Under the pieces are notes generated by a model that was not told the origin of the DNA, searched no databases, and saw nothing but the letters and a program-made list of their open reading frames with translations. The translations under genes were made by a program, and so were the position numbers. A DNA stretch of 64,000 nucleotides from Lachnospiraceae bacterium XBB1006 (GTDB taxonomy: Bacteria; Bacillota; Clostridia; Lachnospirales; Lachnospiraceae), in NCBI GenBank assembly GCA_900115795.1, contig FOXT01000012.1, positions 1 to 64,000 of the forward strand, in the 5' to 3' direction. Below, piece by piece: positions 1 to 8,995 of the stretch. Numbering within the stretch: position 1 is the stretch's first letter; every line of letters begins with the position of its first letter.

Positions 1-240
1 TTCTGGGGAATTATTAAATCTGAAATGTATGCAATGTACGAAATTACAAACGAAGAATCTCTTAGATTTGCAATTAAAGATTATATAAGATTCTACTCAG
101 AAGAACGCATACAAGAACGATATAATTGTAAAACTCCTTTGGAGATAAGGTCGGAAGCTTTAGCAACTATAGATCCTATAGAATATCCTATTCCAGAAAA
201 TAAACGAATTAATAAATACAAAGAAAAATGGTGTGCATAG
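1..240 (+). CDS. IS3-family transposase (OrfB), C-terminal end
   Basis: The reading frame is open from base 1 to the stop at 238-240, so the gene starts outside the window. The visible 79 residues begin FWGIIKSEMY and contain IRFYSEERIQERYNCKTPLE, the standard end of the DDE integrase core of IS3-family OrfB proteins, which cut and join the ends of their own element. The catalytic residues would lie upstream and are not visible, so activity cannot be judged. A hairpin follows at once. The length of the C-terminus looks normal for the family. Family call from motif recognition; the subgroup is not determined. Confidence 0.85.
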   Translation, partial: FWGIIKSEMYAMYEITNEESLRFAIKDYIRFYSEERIQERYNCKTPLEIRSEALATIDPIEYPIPENKRINKYKEKWCA

Positions 241-243
241 AAA

Positions 244-275
244 AATGACCATACCTCATACGAAGTATGGTCATT
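244..275. terminator. hairpin after the IS3 transposase
   Basis: An 11-bp perfect inverted repeat (AATGACCATAC / GTATGGTCATT) with a 10-nt loop lies 4 nt past the transposase stop. There is only a weak T-rich stretch after it, so it is either a poor terminator or part of the right end of the insertion sequence. Confidence 0.5.
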
Positions 276-307
276 CATTAAACATTTATTTTTGATATTT
301 AACCTGT

Positions 308-817
308 CTACTTGACAGGGGGCATATCAAACTGACACTCCTTGCTTTCTTTTTCCATGATTGTAAAAAATAAATCCGAGCTGAACAATTCGTACGCCTT
401 CTCGTAGTCTCTACGTGCAAGCACCGCCACATCCATGGCTGACTTCACCACTTCCCCGTCCACAGTTACTTGCGGTTTGTGTATGGACACAACAAAAGAA
501 AGGGTATATTCATTCTTATTACAGATGAGAACGAAGTTGCCTTTCTGAATATCTCCTTCTACCAAACCTTCTGTATGAAATTCATAACTAATCTCTGCCG
601 ACGTTCCTGAAAACTCTGCCTTGTGAATCTGCATGCGAGGATGATCACTTAACACAATTCCCTGCATTGAAATCTGATTCATACTCTCAATGAAAAACGA
701 TCCCTGAATGGTTTCTGCCTCTAACGCCTCGATATTCAATCGTTCCGGTGTCAGCTTCACATGCGGTACATCCTGCACAAAAACGCCTGCAGCTAACTCT
801 TGCATTTTACGTTGCAT
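308..817 (-). CDS. small protein resembling the N-terminal domain of DUF5717 proteins
   Basis: 169 residues if started at the ATG at 817, which has an AAAGGG ribosome site 7 nt upstream; longer in-frame starts would run into the divergent gene. It opens MQRKMQELAAGVFVQDVPHV and contains VLSDHPRMQI, EISYEFHTEGLVEGDIQKG and ANRRDYEKAYELF-like segments. From memory this is the pattern at the N-terminus of the very large (about 1,100 residue) DUF5717 proteins of Lachnospiraceae. Here the frame stops after one domain. It could be a natural single-domain paralogue or the stump of a larger gene cut short next to the IS3 copy. Function unknown. Confidence 0.6.
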   Translation of the reverse strand: MQRKMQELAAGVFVQDVPHVKLTPERLNIEALEAETIQGSFFIESMNQISMQGIVLSDHPRMQIHKAEFSGTSAEISYEFHTEGLVEGDIQKGNFVLICNKNEYTLSFVVSIHKPQVTVDGEVVKSAMDVAVLARRDYEKAYELFSSDLFFTIMEKESKECQFDMPPVK

Positions 818-856
818 TCTTTGCCCTTTACTTTGTTGCTTTTTCTTTTTATAATA

Positions 857-885
857 ATTATAAACAATTTGAAACCTACATGCAA
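857..885 (-). promoter_or_regulatory. putative promoter of the DUF5717-like gene
   Basis: On the minus strand TTGCAT (885-880) and TATAAT (862-857) are separated by exactly 17 nt, about 40 nt before the start codon at 817. The -35 box matches only its first half, so support is moderate. Confidence 0.35.
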
Positions 886-915
886 TACTTTGCAAAGAAA
901 GGACGGAAAAGGGAA

Positions 916-2004
916 ATGAAAAAACAGAATGCTTTTCACGGAAGTGACTTAGAACGTGTGGAAGCAACCTATGGAATATCCAAAGATCAAATTATTAATT
1001 TTGCAGCCAACGTAAATCCATTTGGCCTTTCTCCTTTTTTAAAAAAGGAGCTGGCAACGCGTGTTGACGTTATTACACGCTATCCGGATCGCGACTACAA
1101 GGCGCTAAGAACAAGCATTGGCAACTACTGTCACACCAATCCGGATCACATTGTGGTTGGAAACGGTTCCACAGAACTCATCGCCATGATGGCTCAATTT
1201 ATCAAACCCAAGAGTGCCTTAATTCTCGGTCCTACCTACTCCGAATACGAGCGGGAAATCGGTCTTAACGGAGGCAATGTCGATTACTATGAGTTGAAGG
1301 AATCCGACAACTTCTGTTTACAACTTAATGACTTTAAGGAAGCACTTCGCACCCATTACGATTTGATTGTTATTTGCAATCCAAACAATCCTACCTCCGG
1401 TGCCATTTCAACGGCGGAGATGGACGAAATTTTTACCGAAGCAAAGAAACAAAACTCCTTTGTTATGGTGGATGAAACCTACGTGGAATTTGCACCAGAT
1501 ATGGAACAGATTACCTGTGTTCCTTTAACTGTCAAACATGATAATTTCATCTGTTTGCGCGGTGTTTCGAAGTTCTACGCTGCTCCCGGACTCCGTTTAG
1601 GCTACGCAGTAACCGGCAACAAGGACTTATTGGAAACCATTCATCGCAAGCAGAATCCGTGGTCTGTCAATTCCTTTGCGGAGGCAGCCGGTATCCTGAT
1701 GTATCAGGACACCGATTTTCAAAACGCAACCAAAGAATTTATGCACGCTGAGCAAACCCGTTGTTACGATACGTTTGCCAAAAGCCACAAATTTAAGCCC
1801 TACAAAGCCAATGCGAACTTTATTTTATTAAAAATATTGGATAAAGAATTGACATCTGCAGATGTCTTTGAGGCTTGCATCAAAAAAGGGCTCATGATTC
1901 GCGACTGCAGTTCTTTCCCATTTTTGGGTGATCGTTTTGTGCGTTTCTGCTTCATGAAAGCGGAGGATAACACACGCTTAATGGAAACATTACTCCATCT
2001 GTAA
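916..2004 (+). CDS. PLP-dependent class I/II aminotransferase (HisC/CobD-like)
   Basis: 362 residues from the ATG at 916, chosen because the family normally starts near this point (MKKQNAFHGSDLERVEATYG) and the purine-rich AAAAGGGA precedes it. The fold type I aminotransferase hallmarks are present: FAANVNPFG near the N-terminus, the CNPNNPTSG loop, VDETYVEFA with the Asp that contacts the PLP ring, and SKFYAAPGLRLGY with the Schiff-base Lys. Family members are histidinol-phosphate aminotransferase (HisC) and threonine-phosphate decarboxylase (CobD). The HG and ANVNP motifs favour the CobD-like branch, but no his or cob genes are nearby to decide. Cytoplasmic. It is transcribed alone and ends at a bidirectional terminator. 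Confidence 0.8.
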   Translation: MKKQNAFHGSDLERVEATYGISKDQIINFAANVNPFGLSPFLKKELATRVDVITRYPDRDYKALRTSIGNYCHTNPDHIVVGNGSTELIAMMAQFIKPKSALILGPTYSEYEREIGLNGGNVDYYELKESDNFCLQLNDFKEALRTHYDLIVICNPNNPTSGAISTAEMDEIFTEAKKQNSFVMVDETYVEFAPDMEQITCVPLTVKHDNFICLRGVSKFYAAPGLRLGYAVTGNKDLLETIHRKQNPWSVNSFAEAAGILMYQDTDFQNATKEFMHAEQTRCYDTFAKSHKFKPYKANANFILLKILDKELTSADVFEACIKKGLMIRDCSSFPFLGDRFVRFCFMKAEDNTRLMETLLHL

Positions 2005-2020
2005 TCACGACCCATTAATT

Positions 2021-2045
2021 AAGAGCCCGCAACCCGCGGGCTCTT
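2021..2045. terminator. bidirectional terminator between convergent genes
   Basis: A perfect 10-bp GC-rich stem (AAGAGCCCGC / GCGGGCTCTT) with a 5-nt loop lies between the stops of the aminotransferase (+) and the asparaginase (-). Confidence 0.8.
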
Positions 2046-2047
2046 CG

Positions 2048-3073
2048 TTAATCTGTTTTTCTGTTCTTTCCAAATACCAAATCATAATTAATGTGTTCAT
2101 AGAACAAGTCTTCGCTATTCTCCTGTGTCACCTCAAAATTACCAAGTAACCACATAATCTTTGCAATAACGGATTCTAACGTCATATCATAGGACTCAAG
2201 GAAATGACAGTCCTTCTTAATCTTCTGTCCTACTTCATAAACCGTCATATCACTTCCCTCGTGGGAAACCTGAGTAGCCATAATAATCATGGTTTCAGGA
2301 TATTTCTTATGCAATTCATAGAAATCATCCGAAATGGAATCCGGAATACCGCCAACACCAAAGCTCTCTACCACAATCGCATCATAGTATTCAAAAATTT
2401 CTTCCAATGCATATACCTGCATCCCCGGAATCAATTTCATTAAGTACACCCGCTCATCCAATTTCTCATAAAATGCAACCGGTTTCTCATATGGCAGCAT
2501 CGGCAGGTAACGCATAATCTGTCCACCCTGCACCTGTGCCAAAAATGGAAAATCAATGCTATCAAACGCATTATAGCTCTTAGAACGTACCTTCTTTGCT
2601 CTCGTTCCCGCAATTACTTTTCCATCAAAAACAATACAAACTCCCTGAGATTTCGGATCTGCTGCATAAATAATTGCATCCATCAAATTGGTTCTTCCAT
2701 CGGTATTCTCAAGTTCAATCGGCTTCTGTGATCCTGTCAAAACCACCGGTTTCTTGGAATTCTGAATCATATAGGATAATGCCGCCGCCGTATAGGCCAT
2801 TGTATCCGTACCGTGTGCAATCACAAATCCATCGTAATTAAAGTAATGCTCTTTAATCGTCTTAACAATAAGCGCCCATAATTCCGGTTTCATGTTGGTG
2901 GAATCCACGCTGCAAACCTGTATTGCTTCTACATCCGCATACGCTGTAATTCCCGGAATGAAAGTAAGAATTTCATCCGATGAAATCCCCGGTTTCAATC
3001 CATTCTCCGACTGCGTGGATGCAATGGTTCCCCCTGTGGTAATTAATAACACTTTTCGATTCTTCTGCTCCAT
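2048..3073 (-). CDS. ansA: L-asparaginase, type I (cytoplasmic)
   Basis: 341 residues. Hydrolyses L-asparagine to aspartate and ammonia. The N-terminus has LLITTGGTIAST, holding the nucleophilic Thr of the TGGTIA signature near residue 16, and IAHGTDTMAYTA, the second active-site signature with the Thr-Asp pair. Length and lack of a signal peptide fit the cytoplasmic type I (AnsA) class rather than the secreted type II. It is the last gene of the long minus-strand train, starting 12 nt after the histidine kinase stop, so it is probably co-transcribed with it. A strong hairpin follows. Confidence 0.93.
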   Translation of the reverse strand: MEQKNRKVLLITTGGTIASTQSENGLKPGISSDEILTFIPGITAYADVEAIQVCSVDSTNMKPELWALIVKTIKEHYFNYDGFVIAHGTDTMAYTAAALSYMIQNSKKPVVLTGSQKPIELENTDGRTNLMDAIIYAADPKSQGVCIVFDGKVIAGTRAKKVRSKSYNAFDSIDFPFLAQVQGGQIMRYLPMLPYEKPVAFYEKLDERVYLMKLIPGMQVYALEEIFEYYDAIVVESFGVGGIPDSISDDFYELHKKYPETMIIMATQVSHEGSDMTVYEVGQKIKKDCHFLESYDMTLESVIAKIMWLLGNFEVTQENSEDLFYEHINYDLVFGKNRKTD

Positions 3074-3085
3074 GTTTCTCTTCCT

Positions 3086-5548
3086 CTATTCTCCTGTTTC
3101 TTCATCTCGCTCAGCAATATACGGGCTTAACGCCGCAAATGCTTTCTTATAATCAAACTGATATAAATTATCCAACGCCTCTTTCAATGATGCCTGCAAA
3201 TTCTCCGGAAGCGGATGGCTCATTAATTCTTTCATGCTCTCACGCGCCTCCTCTTCCTGAAATTCTTCCAAACAAGCAAGGGTAATAAGCAAACGGTCCA
3301 TAATCTCGGTATCATCCAATGCTTCCGCTGTCACTTCAACCGGTTCTTGTCGCGTCGTACCAATTCCCTGGCTGGCAAAAAGTACTTCAAATCCTTTCCG
3401 CACCTTATCCCACTCTGCCTCTAATGTCGCCACATGGGACTGAATAAATGTCAGATTGTTATCCTTGCTCTCAAGCTCTTCTTTATAGGCCAACTCCCCA
3501 AGTTCCATGGCGCCAAGGGTACGGGCATTGCTCTTTAATCCATGCACATATATGGAATAAGTGGCCATATCCGAAGCCGCAAGTGCTTCCTGCATCTTTT
3601 CATGTTTGGTGGCATAGTCATTGTAAAATACCTGTGCCATCTCCAGATAAATATCAAATTCCCCGTCCAGCAACTCAATACCTTTCTGAATATCGATTCC
3701 ATAGTCGGATAGATTCGGATAGGTCTGTTTACTCTCCTCTTCCTCTTCAACGTCCGCTTCAATACGCACCTTATTTGCCGGTAAATGTTCCATCAATACC
3801 CGATCCAGTTCATCAATTGCTATCGGTTTGGAAAGATAATCGTCAAATCCTTCCTTCAAATAATTCTCCTTTGCGCCTGCAATCGCATTGGCTGTCAATA
3901 CCACAATGCGCGTACGTGGATCGCAAAGCGCATTCTCTCCTCGCAATCGATGGAATACTTCAATTCCATCCATCTGCGGCATCATGTGATCCAATAAAAT
4001 CAAATCATATTTCTTCTTTGTGACTGCCTCTAAACAAGCCTCACCAGACAACAAACACTCCACTTTTGCCTGGGATTTCTTTAAAAGACTGGCAACCACC
4101 TGCAGATTCATTTCATTATCGTCCACAACCAAAATATCAGCCTCCGGGGCTAATACCGTCATTCCTGCCTTTGATGACAAATCTGTCTCCTCCTGTCGCT
4201 TCAATTCTTCTGCGAAATTACCCAATACTTCCTCACATCTCGCCTCTTGCGGAATGGTCATTGAAAAAATTGACCCTTCGCCATACACACTCTGTACGGA
4301 CATGGTACCGCCCATCATCTCAACCAGCTGCTTGGAGATATTTAATCCCAATCCGGTTCCTTCAATGGCACGATTTTTCTCCACATCCAACCTTCCAAAA
4401 TTCTGAAATAACTTAGGAATATCCTCGGATTTAATTCCAATTCCGGAATCCACTACGGATAAAATCAGATTGCCGTTTCCATTTTCCTTATTCGTCCGGA
4501 CATACTCCACCTGGAAGTTCACAAATCCCTTCTCTGTATACTTAATCGCATTACTAATGATATTTCCAGCCGCCTGTTTGATACGATATTCGTCTCCAAA
4601 CAACGTACGCGGAATCTCTTCAGAAATCTGATATTCAAAATCTAAACCCTTTGCCGATGCCTGCACACCGTACAATTCAATCAAATCCCGAATCAGCACG
4701 CCGCCATCATATTCCACCGGTATAATCTCCATCTTACCGGACTGAATTTTGGAAAAATCAAGAATATCATTTACGATATTTAAAAGCGATTTACCGGCAC
4801 TCCTGATTGTTCGTGCATACCCTTCAATCGCCCCTTGTTTCGTCTCACGCAAAATCATCTCATTCATACCCAGCACTGCATTAATCGGTGTACGAATCTC
4901 ATGACTCATCTGGGCAAGGAACACGCTCTTCGCCCGATTGGCCTCTTCTGCTTCAAGGCGGTCATTCACTTCATCTTCTTTGCTCTTAAGAAGCTGCAAC
5001 GCATATTTTACCACCGTCATGCAAATAAAATACAAAAAAACAAATTCAATGGTAAAACCCAGGGTATACCCCACGAAATATTCCTTCGGAGATTCCACAA
5101 TATAGTGATGTCTTGCCTGATCATACGCTCTAAAATACATGGCAATCACCATTGCAAAATAACTTACCACACAAACAATTCTGGTATATCGCAGATTTAC
5201 ATACAGGCAACTTAAAATCGTTGCAAAGCTGTATGCCACATAAATCCCCACCGATGCCTGGGTAGCCGATAAGGCAACCATAAATTCGAACGCAAACACA
5301 CCGAAATACCTGGCAACCGTATGGAAACGTTCCTGCTTTGCCATAAACTGCTGTAGCATACCGGTTACAATAGCATACAGGGAAAAGAGCGCGCAAAAGC
5401 TCACTTCCACATGAAAAATCCCCGCCTGCGTCAGCAAATACAATGCCGGTCCTACCACGCATCCCATATACAAAATAGTTCCCACAGATCGATTAATCTG
5501 CATTTCATTATCCAATAGAAATTTATGATTCTGTTCTTGTCTCTCCAT
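3086..5548 (-). CDS. hybrid sensor histidine kinase / response regulator with HPt domain
   Basis: 820 residues in one chain. An N-terminal block of about six membrane helices (residues about 20-195) serves as sensor. It is followed by a HisKA dimerisation domain with FLAQMSHEIRTPINAVLGMN (phospho-acceptor His), a HATPase domain with DSGIGI and GTGLGL motifs, a receiver domain with ILVVDDNEMN and LILLDHMMPQMDG (phospho-acceptor Asp), and a C-terminal HPt domain with the HGLKSNARTLG motif. All elements of a four-step phosphorelay are therefore present. The output partner is not encoded nearby and the signal is unknown. It starts 14 nt after the greA stop and precedes ansA by 12 nt. Confidence 0.93.
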   Translation of the reverse strand: MERQEQNHKFLLDNEMQINRSVGTILYMGCVVGPALYLLTQAGIFHVEVSFCALFSLYAIVTGMLQQFMAKQERFHTVARYFGVFAFEFMVALSATQASVGIYVAYSFATILSCLYVNLRYTRIVCVVSYFAMVIAMYFRAYDQARHHYIVESPKEYFVGYTLGFTIEFVFLYFICMTVVKYALQLLKSKEDEVNDRLEAEEANRAKSVFLAQMSHEIRTPINAVLGMNEMILRETKQGAIEGYARTIRSAGKSLLNIVNDILDFSKIQSGKMEIIPVEYDGGVLIRDLIELYGVQASAKGLDFEYQISEEIPRTLFGDEYRIKQAAGNIISNAIKYTEKGFVNFQVEYVRTNKENGNGNLILSVVDSGIGIKSEDIPKLFQNFGRLDVEKNRAIEGTGLGLNISKQLVEMMGGTMSVQSVYGEGSIFSMTIPQEARCEEVLGNFAEELKRQEETDLSSKAGMTVLAPEADILVVDDNEMNLQVVASLLKKSQAKVECLLSGEACLEAVTKKKYDLILLDHMMPQMDGIEVFHRLRGENALCDPRTRIVVLTANAIAGAKENYLKEGFDDYLSKPIAIDELDRVLMEHLPANKVRIEADVEEEEESKQTYPNLSDYGIDIQKGIELLDGEFDIYLEMAQVFYNDYATKHEKMQEALAASDMATYSIYVHGLKSNARTLGAMELGELAYKEELESKDNNLTFIQSHVATLEAEWDKVRKGFEVLFASQGIGTTRQEPVEVTAEALDDTEIMDRLLITLACLEEFQEEEARESMKELMSHPLPENLQASLKEALDNLYQFDYKKAFAALSPYIAERDEETGE

Positions 5549-5562
5549 ATACTCAAACCTTT

Positions 5563-6066
5563 CTAAAATTTGCGTATGGTATCCTCTGTATCATCGATTG
5601 ACTTATCGATCATGCGAATCACAACCGGATAACTGTAATTCTCATTTACCTCAACCATAACTTCATCTCCCACCTTATGACCCAATAACGCCTTCCCTAA
5701 AGGCGAATCAATGCTTATCAGCCCCGCAAGCGAATTACCGCGAATGGTAGTGATAATGCGATAGGTCTCTTCCTCATCATCTTCCGGCAGGTAAATCGTC
5801 ACACGATTATTAATCCCTACCTCATCCTCTTTCGAATCATCCGAAATAATATGTGCCGTCTTAATCATTCTTTCTAAATACCGAATGCGGCTTTCATTCT
5901 GATTCTTTTCCCGCTTGGCCGCATAATATTCAAAATTCTCACTTAAATCACCCTGGGCCCGCGCTTCCTTCACCGCAGCAATCAGTTCCTTGCGAAGCAC
6001 CAATTTGCGGTATTCTATTTCTTTCTCCATCTTTGCGATGTCGCTCTTTGTTAATTCATCAAACAT
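5563..6066 (-). CDS. greA: transcription elongation factor GreA family
   Basis: 167 residues. GreA/GreB factors enter the secondary channel of RNA polymerase and stimulate cleavage of backtracked transcripts. The N-terminal coiled coil contains the tip acidic pair in RAQGDLSENFEYYAAKREK, and the C-terminal FKBP-like domain has DSPLGKALLGHKVGDEVMV. Length matches the family (about 158-165). A second greA may exist elsewhere in the genome, so this may be a paralogue. It lies 57 nt downstream of malQ in the same orientation. Confidence 0.92.
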   Translation of the reverse strand: MFDELTKSDIAKMEKEIEYRKLVLRKELIAAVKEARAQGDLSENFEYYAAKREKNQNESRIRYLERMIKTAHIISDDSKEDEVGINNRVTIYLPEDDEEETYRIITTIRGNSLAGLISIDSPLGKALLGHKVGDEVMVEVNENYSYPVVIRMIDKSIDDTEDTIRKF

Positions 6067-6122
6067 TCAAAAAAGCCTCCTGATGTTATTTTACTCCAAT
6101 TAGGCTAAGAACGCAAACCAAA

Positions 6123-7595
6123 TCAACGTTCATAGAGCAAAATCATGGATTTTATCTGTCGTTCCAATTCCCAGGTCAACTGTTCTTTTCCTATACGCCA
6201 CAGCCAGTTTCCCCCTACCGTGGACGGAATGTTAATCCGCGCATCGGTTCCGAGGTTACAATAATCCTGAATTGGTATCATGCACGTATCTGCCACACTT
6301 GCCATTGCCAAACGAATCATTTCCCAGGTCACCGTTTCTTCCGAAACCGTCCGTCCCAGGTAATCGCATACATATTGCTTTGCTTCCTCTGACAAGGTCT
6401 GATACCATCCCCTAACGGTATCATTGTCATGCGTACCGGTATACACAACACAATTTTTCTCATACCGATGTGGCTGATATTCGCTTTTTTTTCCAACCGG
6501 AAAAGCAAATTGCAGCACTTTCATTCCCGGATATCCACAGGCTTTCAAAAGCGCACGAACATCATCGGTAATGATTCCCAAATCTTCCGCAACAATCTGT
6601 AACGATCCCAGTTTGTTTTTTACTTTTTCAAAAAAATCTATTCCGGGGCCGACACACCACTGCCCTTCTAATGCATTCTCTTTTCCATATGGAATTGCAA
6701 AGTAAGACGAAAATCCGCGAAAATGATCAATCCTAAGTTCATCAAACAAGGTAAAATTATGGCGAATCCGTTCCATCCACCACGCATAGTCATCCTTCTT
6801 CATTTTGTCCCAGTCATACAGCGGGTTGCCCCACAATTGTCCTGTTTCCGAAAAAGCATCAGGCGGACAGCCTGCAACAACCGTTGGATACCCGTCTTCA
6901 TCCAGCAAAAACAGCTCCTTATGACTCCATACATCTGCGCTGTCATACGCCACATAAATCGGGATATCCCCAAGAAGGCTCACCCCATATTTTTTTGCAT
7001 AGCGATGCAGGGTTTCCCACTCCATATAACAGAAAAACTGCAAAAAGCAATGAAACTCTATTGCCTCTTTATAGGTGCGTTTTGCCTCCTCAATTGCCTT
7101 CGGTTCCCGCATCGCCAAAGGTTCCTCCCATTCCCTCCAACTTACGCCGCCTCTGGCATCTTTAATTGCCATATAAAGGGCATAGTCCATAAGCCAGTGC
7201 GCATGGGTTTGCTTAAATGCTTCATAAGTTTCGTAAGGGTGTTCCATAAAACGAAAAAATGCCTTCTTTAACACCTGAAAACGTAACCGATACTGTTTTT
7301 CGTATTGAATTTGCATATCGGTTCCTGCTAATCCTTCTTCACATTCCGAAACCGTTAACAAATCCCGGCTGACCAAATCCTCCAAATCCAGGAAATATGG
7401 GTTCATGGCAAAGGAGGAAAAGGACTGATACGGCGAATCACCGTAGCTTGTGGGTCCAATCGGCAGCATCTGCCAGACATGAATGCCGGTACGCTCACAA
7501 AATTCAATAAATCGATAGGCCTCCTTTGAAAAACAGCCTATTCCATATTCCGATGCCAAAGAAAAAACAGGCATCAGCACCCCACATCTTCTCAT
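6123..7595 (-). CDS. malQ: 4-alpha-glucanotransferase (amylomaltase)
   Basis: 490 residues, the usual length of bacterial MalQ. It transfers alpha-1,4-glucan chains between maltodextrins and is used in maltose and glycogen metabolism. GH77 landmarks are visible: MLPIGPTSYGDSPYQ near the N-terminus, LRIDHFRGFSSYF with the nucleophile Asp, IVAEDLGI with the acid/base Glu, and GTHDNDTVRGW with the third Asp. It starts 3 nt after the fumarase beta stop, so it is co-transcribed with malic enzyme and fumarase genes, an uncommon partnership. Confidence 0.95.
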   Translation of the reverse strand: MRRCGVLMPVFSLASEYGIGCFSKEAYRFIEFCERTGIHVWQMLPIGPTSYGDSPYQSFSSFAMNPYFLDLEDLVSRDLLTVSECEEGLAGTDMQIQYEKQYRLRFQVLKKAFFRFMEHPYETYEAFKQTHAHWLMDYALYMAIKDARGGVSWREWEEPLAMREPKAIEEAKRTYKEAIEFHCFLQFFCYMEWETLHRYAKKYGVSLLGDIPIYVAYDSADVWSHKELFLLDEDGYPTVVAGCPPDAFSETGQLWGNPLYDWDKMKKDDYAWWMERIRHNFTLFDELRIDHFRGFSSYFAIPYGKENALEGQWCVGPGIDFFEKVKNKLGSLQIVAEDLGIITDDVRALLKACGYPGMKVLQFAFPVGKKSEYQPHRYEKNCVVYTGTHDNDTVRGWYQTLSEEAKQYVCDYLGRTVSEETVTWEMIRLAMASVADTCMIPIQDYCNLGTDARINIPSTVGGNWLWRIGKEQLTWELERQIKSMILLYER

Positions 7596-7598
7596 AAC

Positions 7599-8141
7599 TT
7601 ACACCTCGGATTCTACTTCTTCATAATAATCTCTTCCTTCCGTGTCCATAATTACAACCACCGGAAGGTTCTCCACTCGCAGCTTACGAATGGCTTCGGT
7701 TCCCAGGTCCTCATACGCCACCACCGTTGCCTCTTTGATGCACTTTGATAGCAATGCACCTGCACCGCCAATTGCTGCAAAATAGACGGCACCTTCTTTT
7801 TTCAGACTTTCCCGTACCTCTTTCGAACGTTTTCCTTTTCCAATGACGCCCGTCACTCCTGCAGCCAGCATTCTCGGCGTATACTTATCCATCCGGCTTG
7901 CGGTAGTCGGTCCCGCCGATCCGATTACCTGTCCCGGTTTAGCCGGGGAAGGTCCCAAATAATATAACACAGTATCTTTCAAAGAAATCGGGAGTGCTTC
8001 TCCCCTTTCCATACTCTCATACATGCGTTTATGCGCCGCGTCTCTGGCCGTGTATAACGTACCGGAGGCATAACACATATCGCCTGCGTGTAAAGTTCTT
8101 GCATCCGCTTTTGTGAGCGGAAAGGTTATGTTTTTTCTCAT
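7599..8141 (-). CDS. fumarate hydratase class I, beta (C-terminal) subunit
   Basis: 180 residues from the ATG at 8141, chosen over an upstream in-frame start because AGGAGG sits 5 nt before it. Together with the alpha subunit it forms the oxygen-sensitive [4Fe-4S] fumarase that interconverts fumarate and malate. The family landmarks YYLGPSPAKPG, GSAGPTTASRMD and GVIGKGKRS are present. The gene follows the alpha-subunit stop by 8 nt, as in other anaerobes that split this enzyme into two chains. Confidence 0.95.
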   Translation of the reverse strand: MRKNITFPLTKADARTLHAGDMCYASGTLYTARDAAHKRMYESMERGEALPISLKDTVLYYLGPSPAKPGQVIGSAGPTTASRMDKYTPRMLAAGVTGVIGKGKRSKEVRESLKKEGAVYFAAIGGAGALLSKCIKEATVVAYEDLGTEAIRKLRVENLPVVVIMDTEGRDYYEEVESEV

Positions 8142-8149
8142 ACGACCTC

Positions 8150-8995
8150 CTAAATCCAAACACTTTCATGACGATTGACATGGCAACAAATATTGACTGC
8201 CAATGGCATTCCGGCAATATGCGTCGGATACGTCTCTATGTGAAGGGCAAAGGCTGTTGTATCGCCGGACAGTCCCGCCGGTCCAATCTGTAACGCATTG
8301 ATTCTACGCAGCGTCTCCTCTTCTATTCTTCGAATGTGAGGTTTTGCCGCCCTTTCCGTTACCGGAAGTGTTAACGCATGCTTTGCCATCTTCGCTGCCA
8401 GTTCAAAATCTCCGCCCAAGCCAACGCCAATGACGAGCGGCGGACAAGCATTTGGTCCGGCTAATCTTACCGTTTCCACAATTTGCTCCATCACGCCTTC
8501 TTCACCGTCTGCAGGTTTAAGCATGCAGATACGGCTCATATTCTCACTTCCGAATCCCTTGGCCGTAAAGGTAATGTGTACCTTATCCCCCGGCACAAGC
8601 TCGTAGTGAATGATGGCCGGTGTATTATCCCCGGTATTTTCCCGAAGCAACGGATCTGCCACCACGGATTTTCTAAGATACCCTTCTTCATATCCCGCTC
8701 TTACGCCTTTCTGAATGGCCTCTCCCACGTTTTCGCCCACAAAGTGTACATCCTGCCCTACTTCTACAAACAAAACCGCCATTCCGGTATCCTGGCAAAT
8801 AGGAATTCGTTCCCGCTTCGCAATGCGAAGGTTTTCTTCTAATTGTTCCAAAATCTCCTTTGCAAGCGGCTTCGTTTCCTTTTCCCTTGCCTCATGAAGA
8901 GCCTTCGCCATATCCGGGCTTAGCTCATGTGTAGCCTTTATGCAAAGTTCTTTCACCGCCTTCGTTATAAGCATAGTATCAACTTCTCTAATCAT
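8150..8995 (-). CDS. fumarate hydratase class I, alpha (N-terminal) subunit
   Basis: 281 residues from the ATG at 8995, chosen because GGAGGG lies 6 nt upstream. Cys ligands of the [4Fe-4S] cluster are expected in PICQDTGMAV, SRICMLKPADG and AGPNACPPLVIGVG, all visible. The start codon lies 8 nt inside the 3' end of the malic enzyme gene, implying translational coupling. Malic enzyme and fumarase in series would connect pyruvate, malate and fumarate, consistent with a partial reductive or oxidative TCA branch in a fermenter. Confidence 0.95.
   Translation of the reverse strand: MIREVDTMLITKAVKELCIKATHELSPDMAKALHEAREKETKPLAKEILEQLEENLRIAKRERIPICQDTGMAVLFVEVGQDVHFVGENVGEAIQKGVRAGYEEGYLRKSVVADPLLRENTGDNTPAIIHYELVPGDKVHITFTAKGFGSENMSRICMLKPADGEEGVMEQIVETVRLAGPNACPPLVIGVGLGGDFELAAKMAKHALTLPVTERAAKPHIRRIEEETLRRINALQIGPAGLSGDTTAFALHIETYPTHIAGMPLAVNICCHVNRHESVWI

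Noticed and set aside
3448-5215. Several long plus-strand frames opposite the histidine kinase gene
   Set aside because: They are antisense shadows of a well-supported gene, with no ribosome sites or domains.
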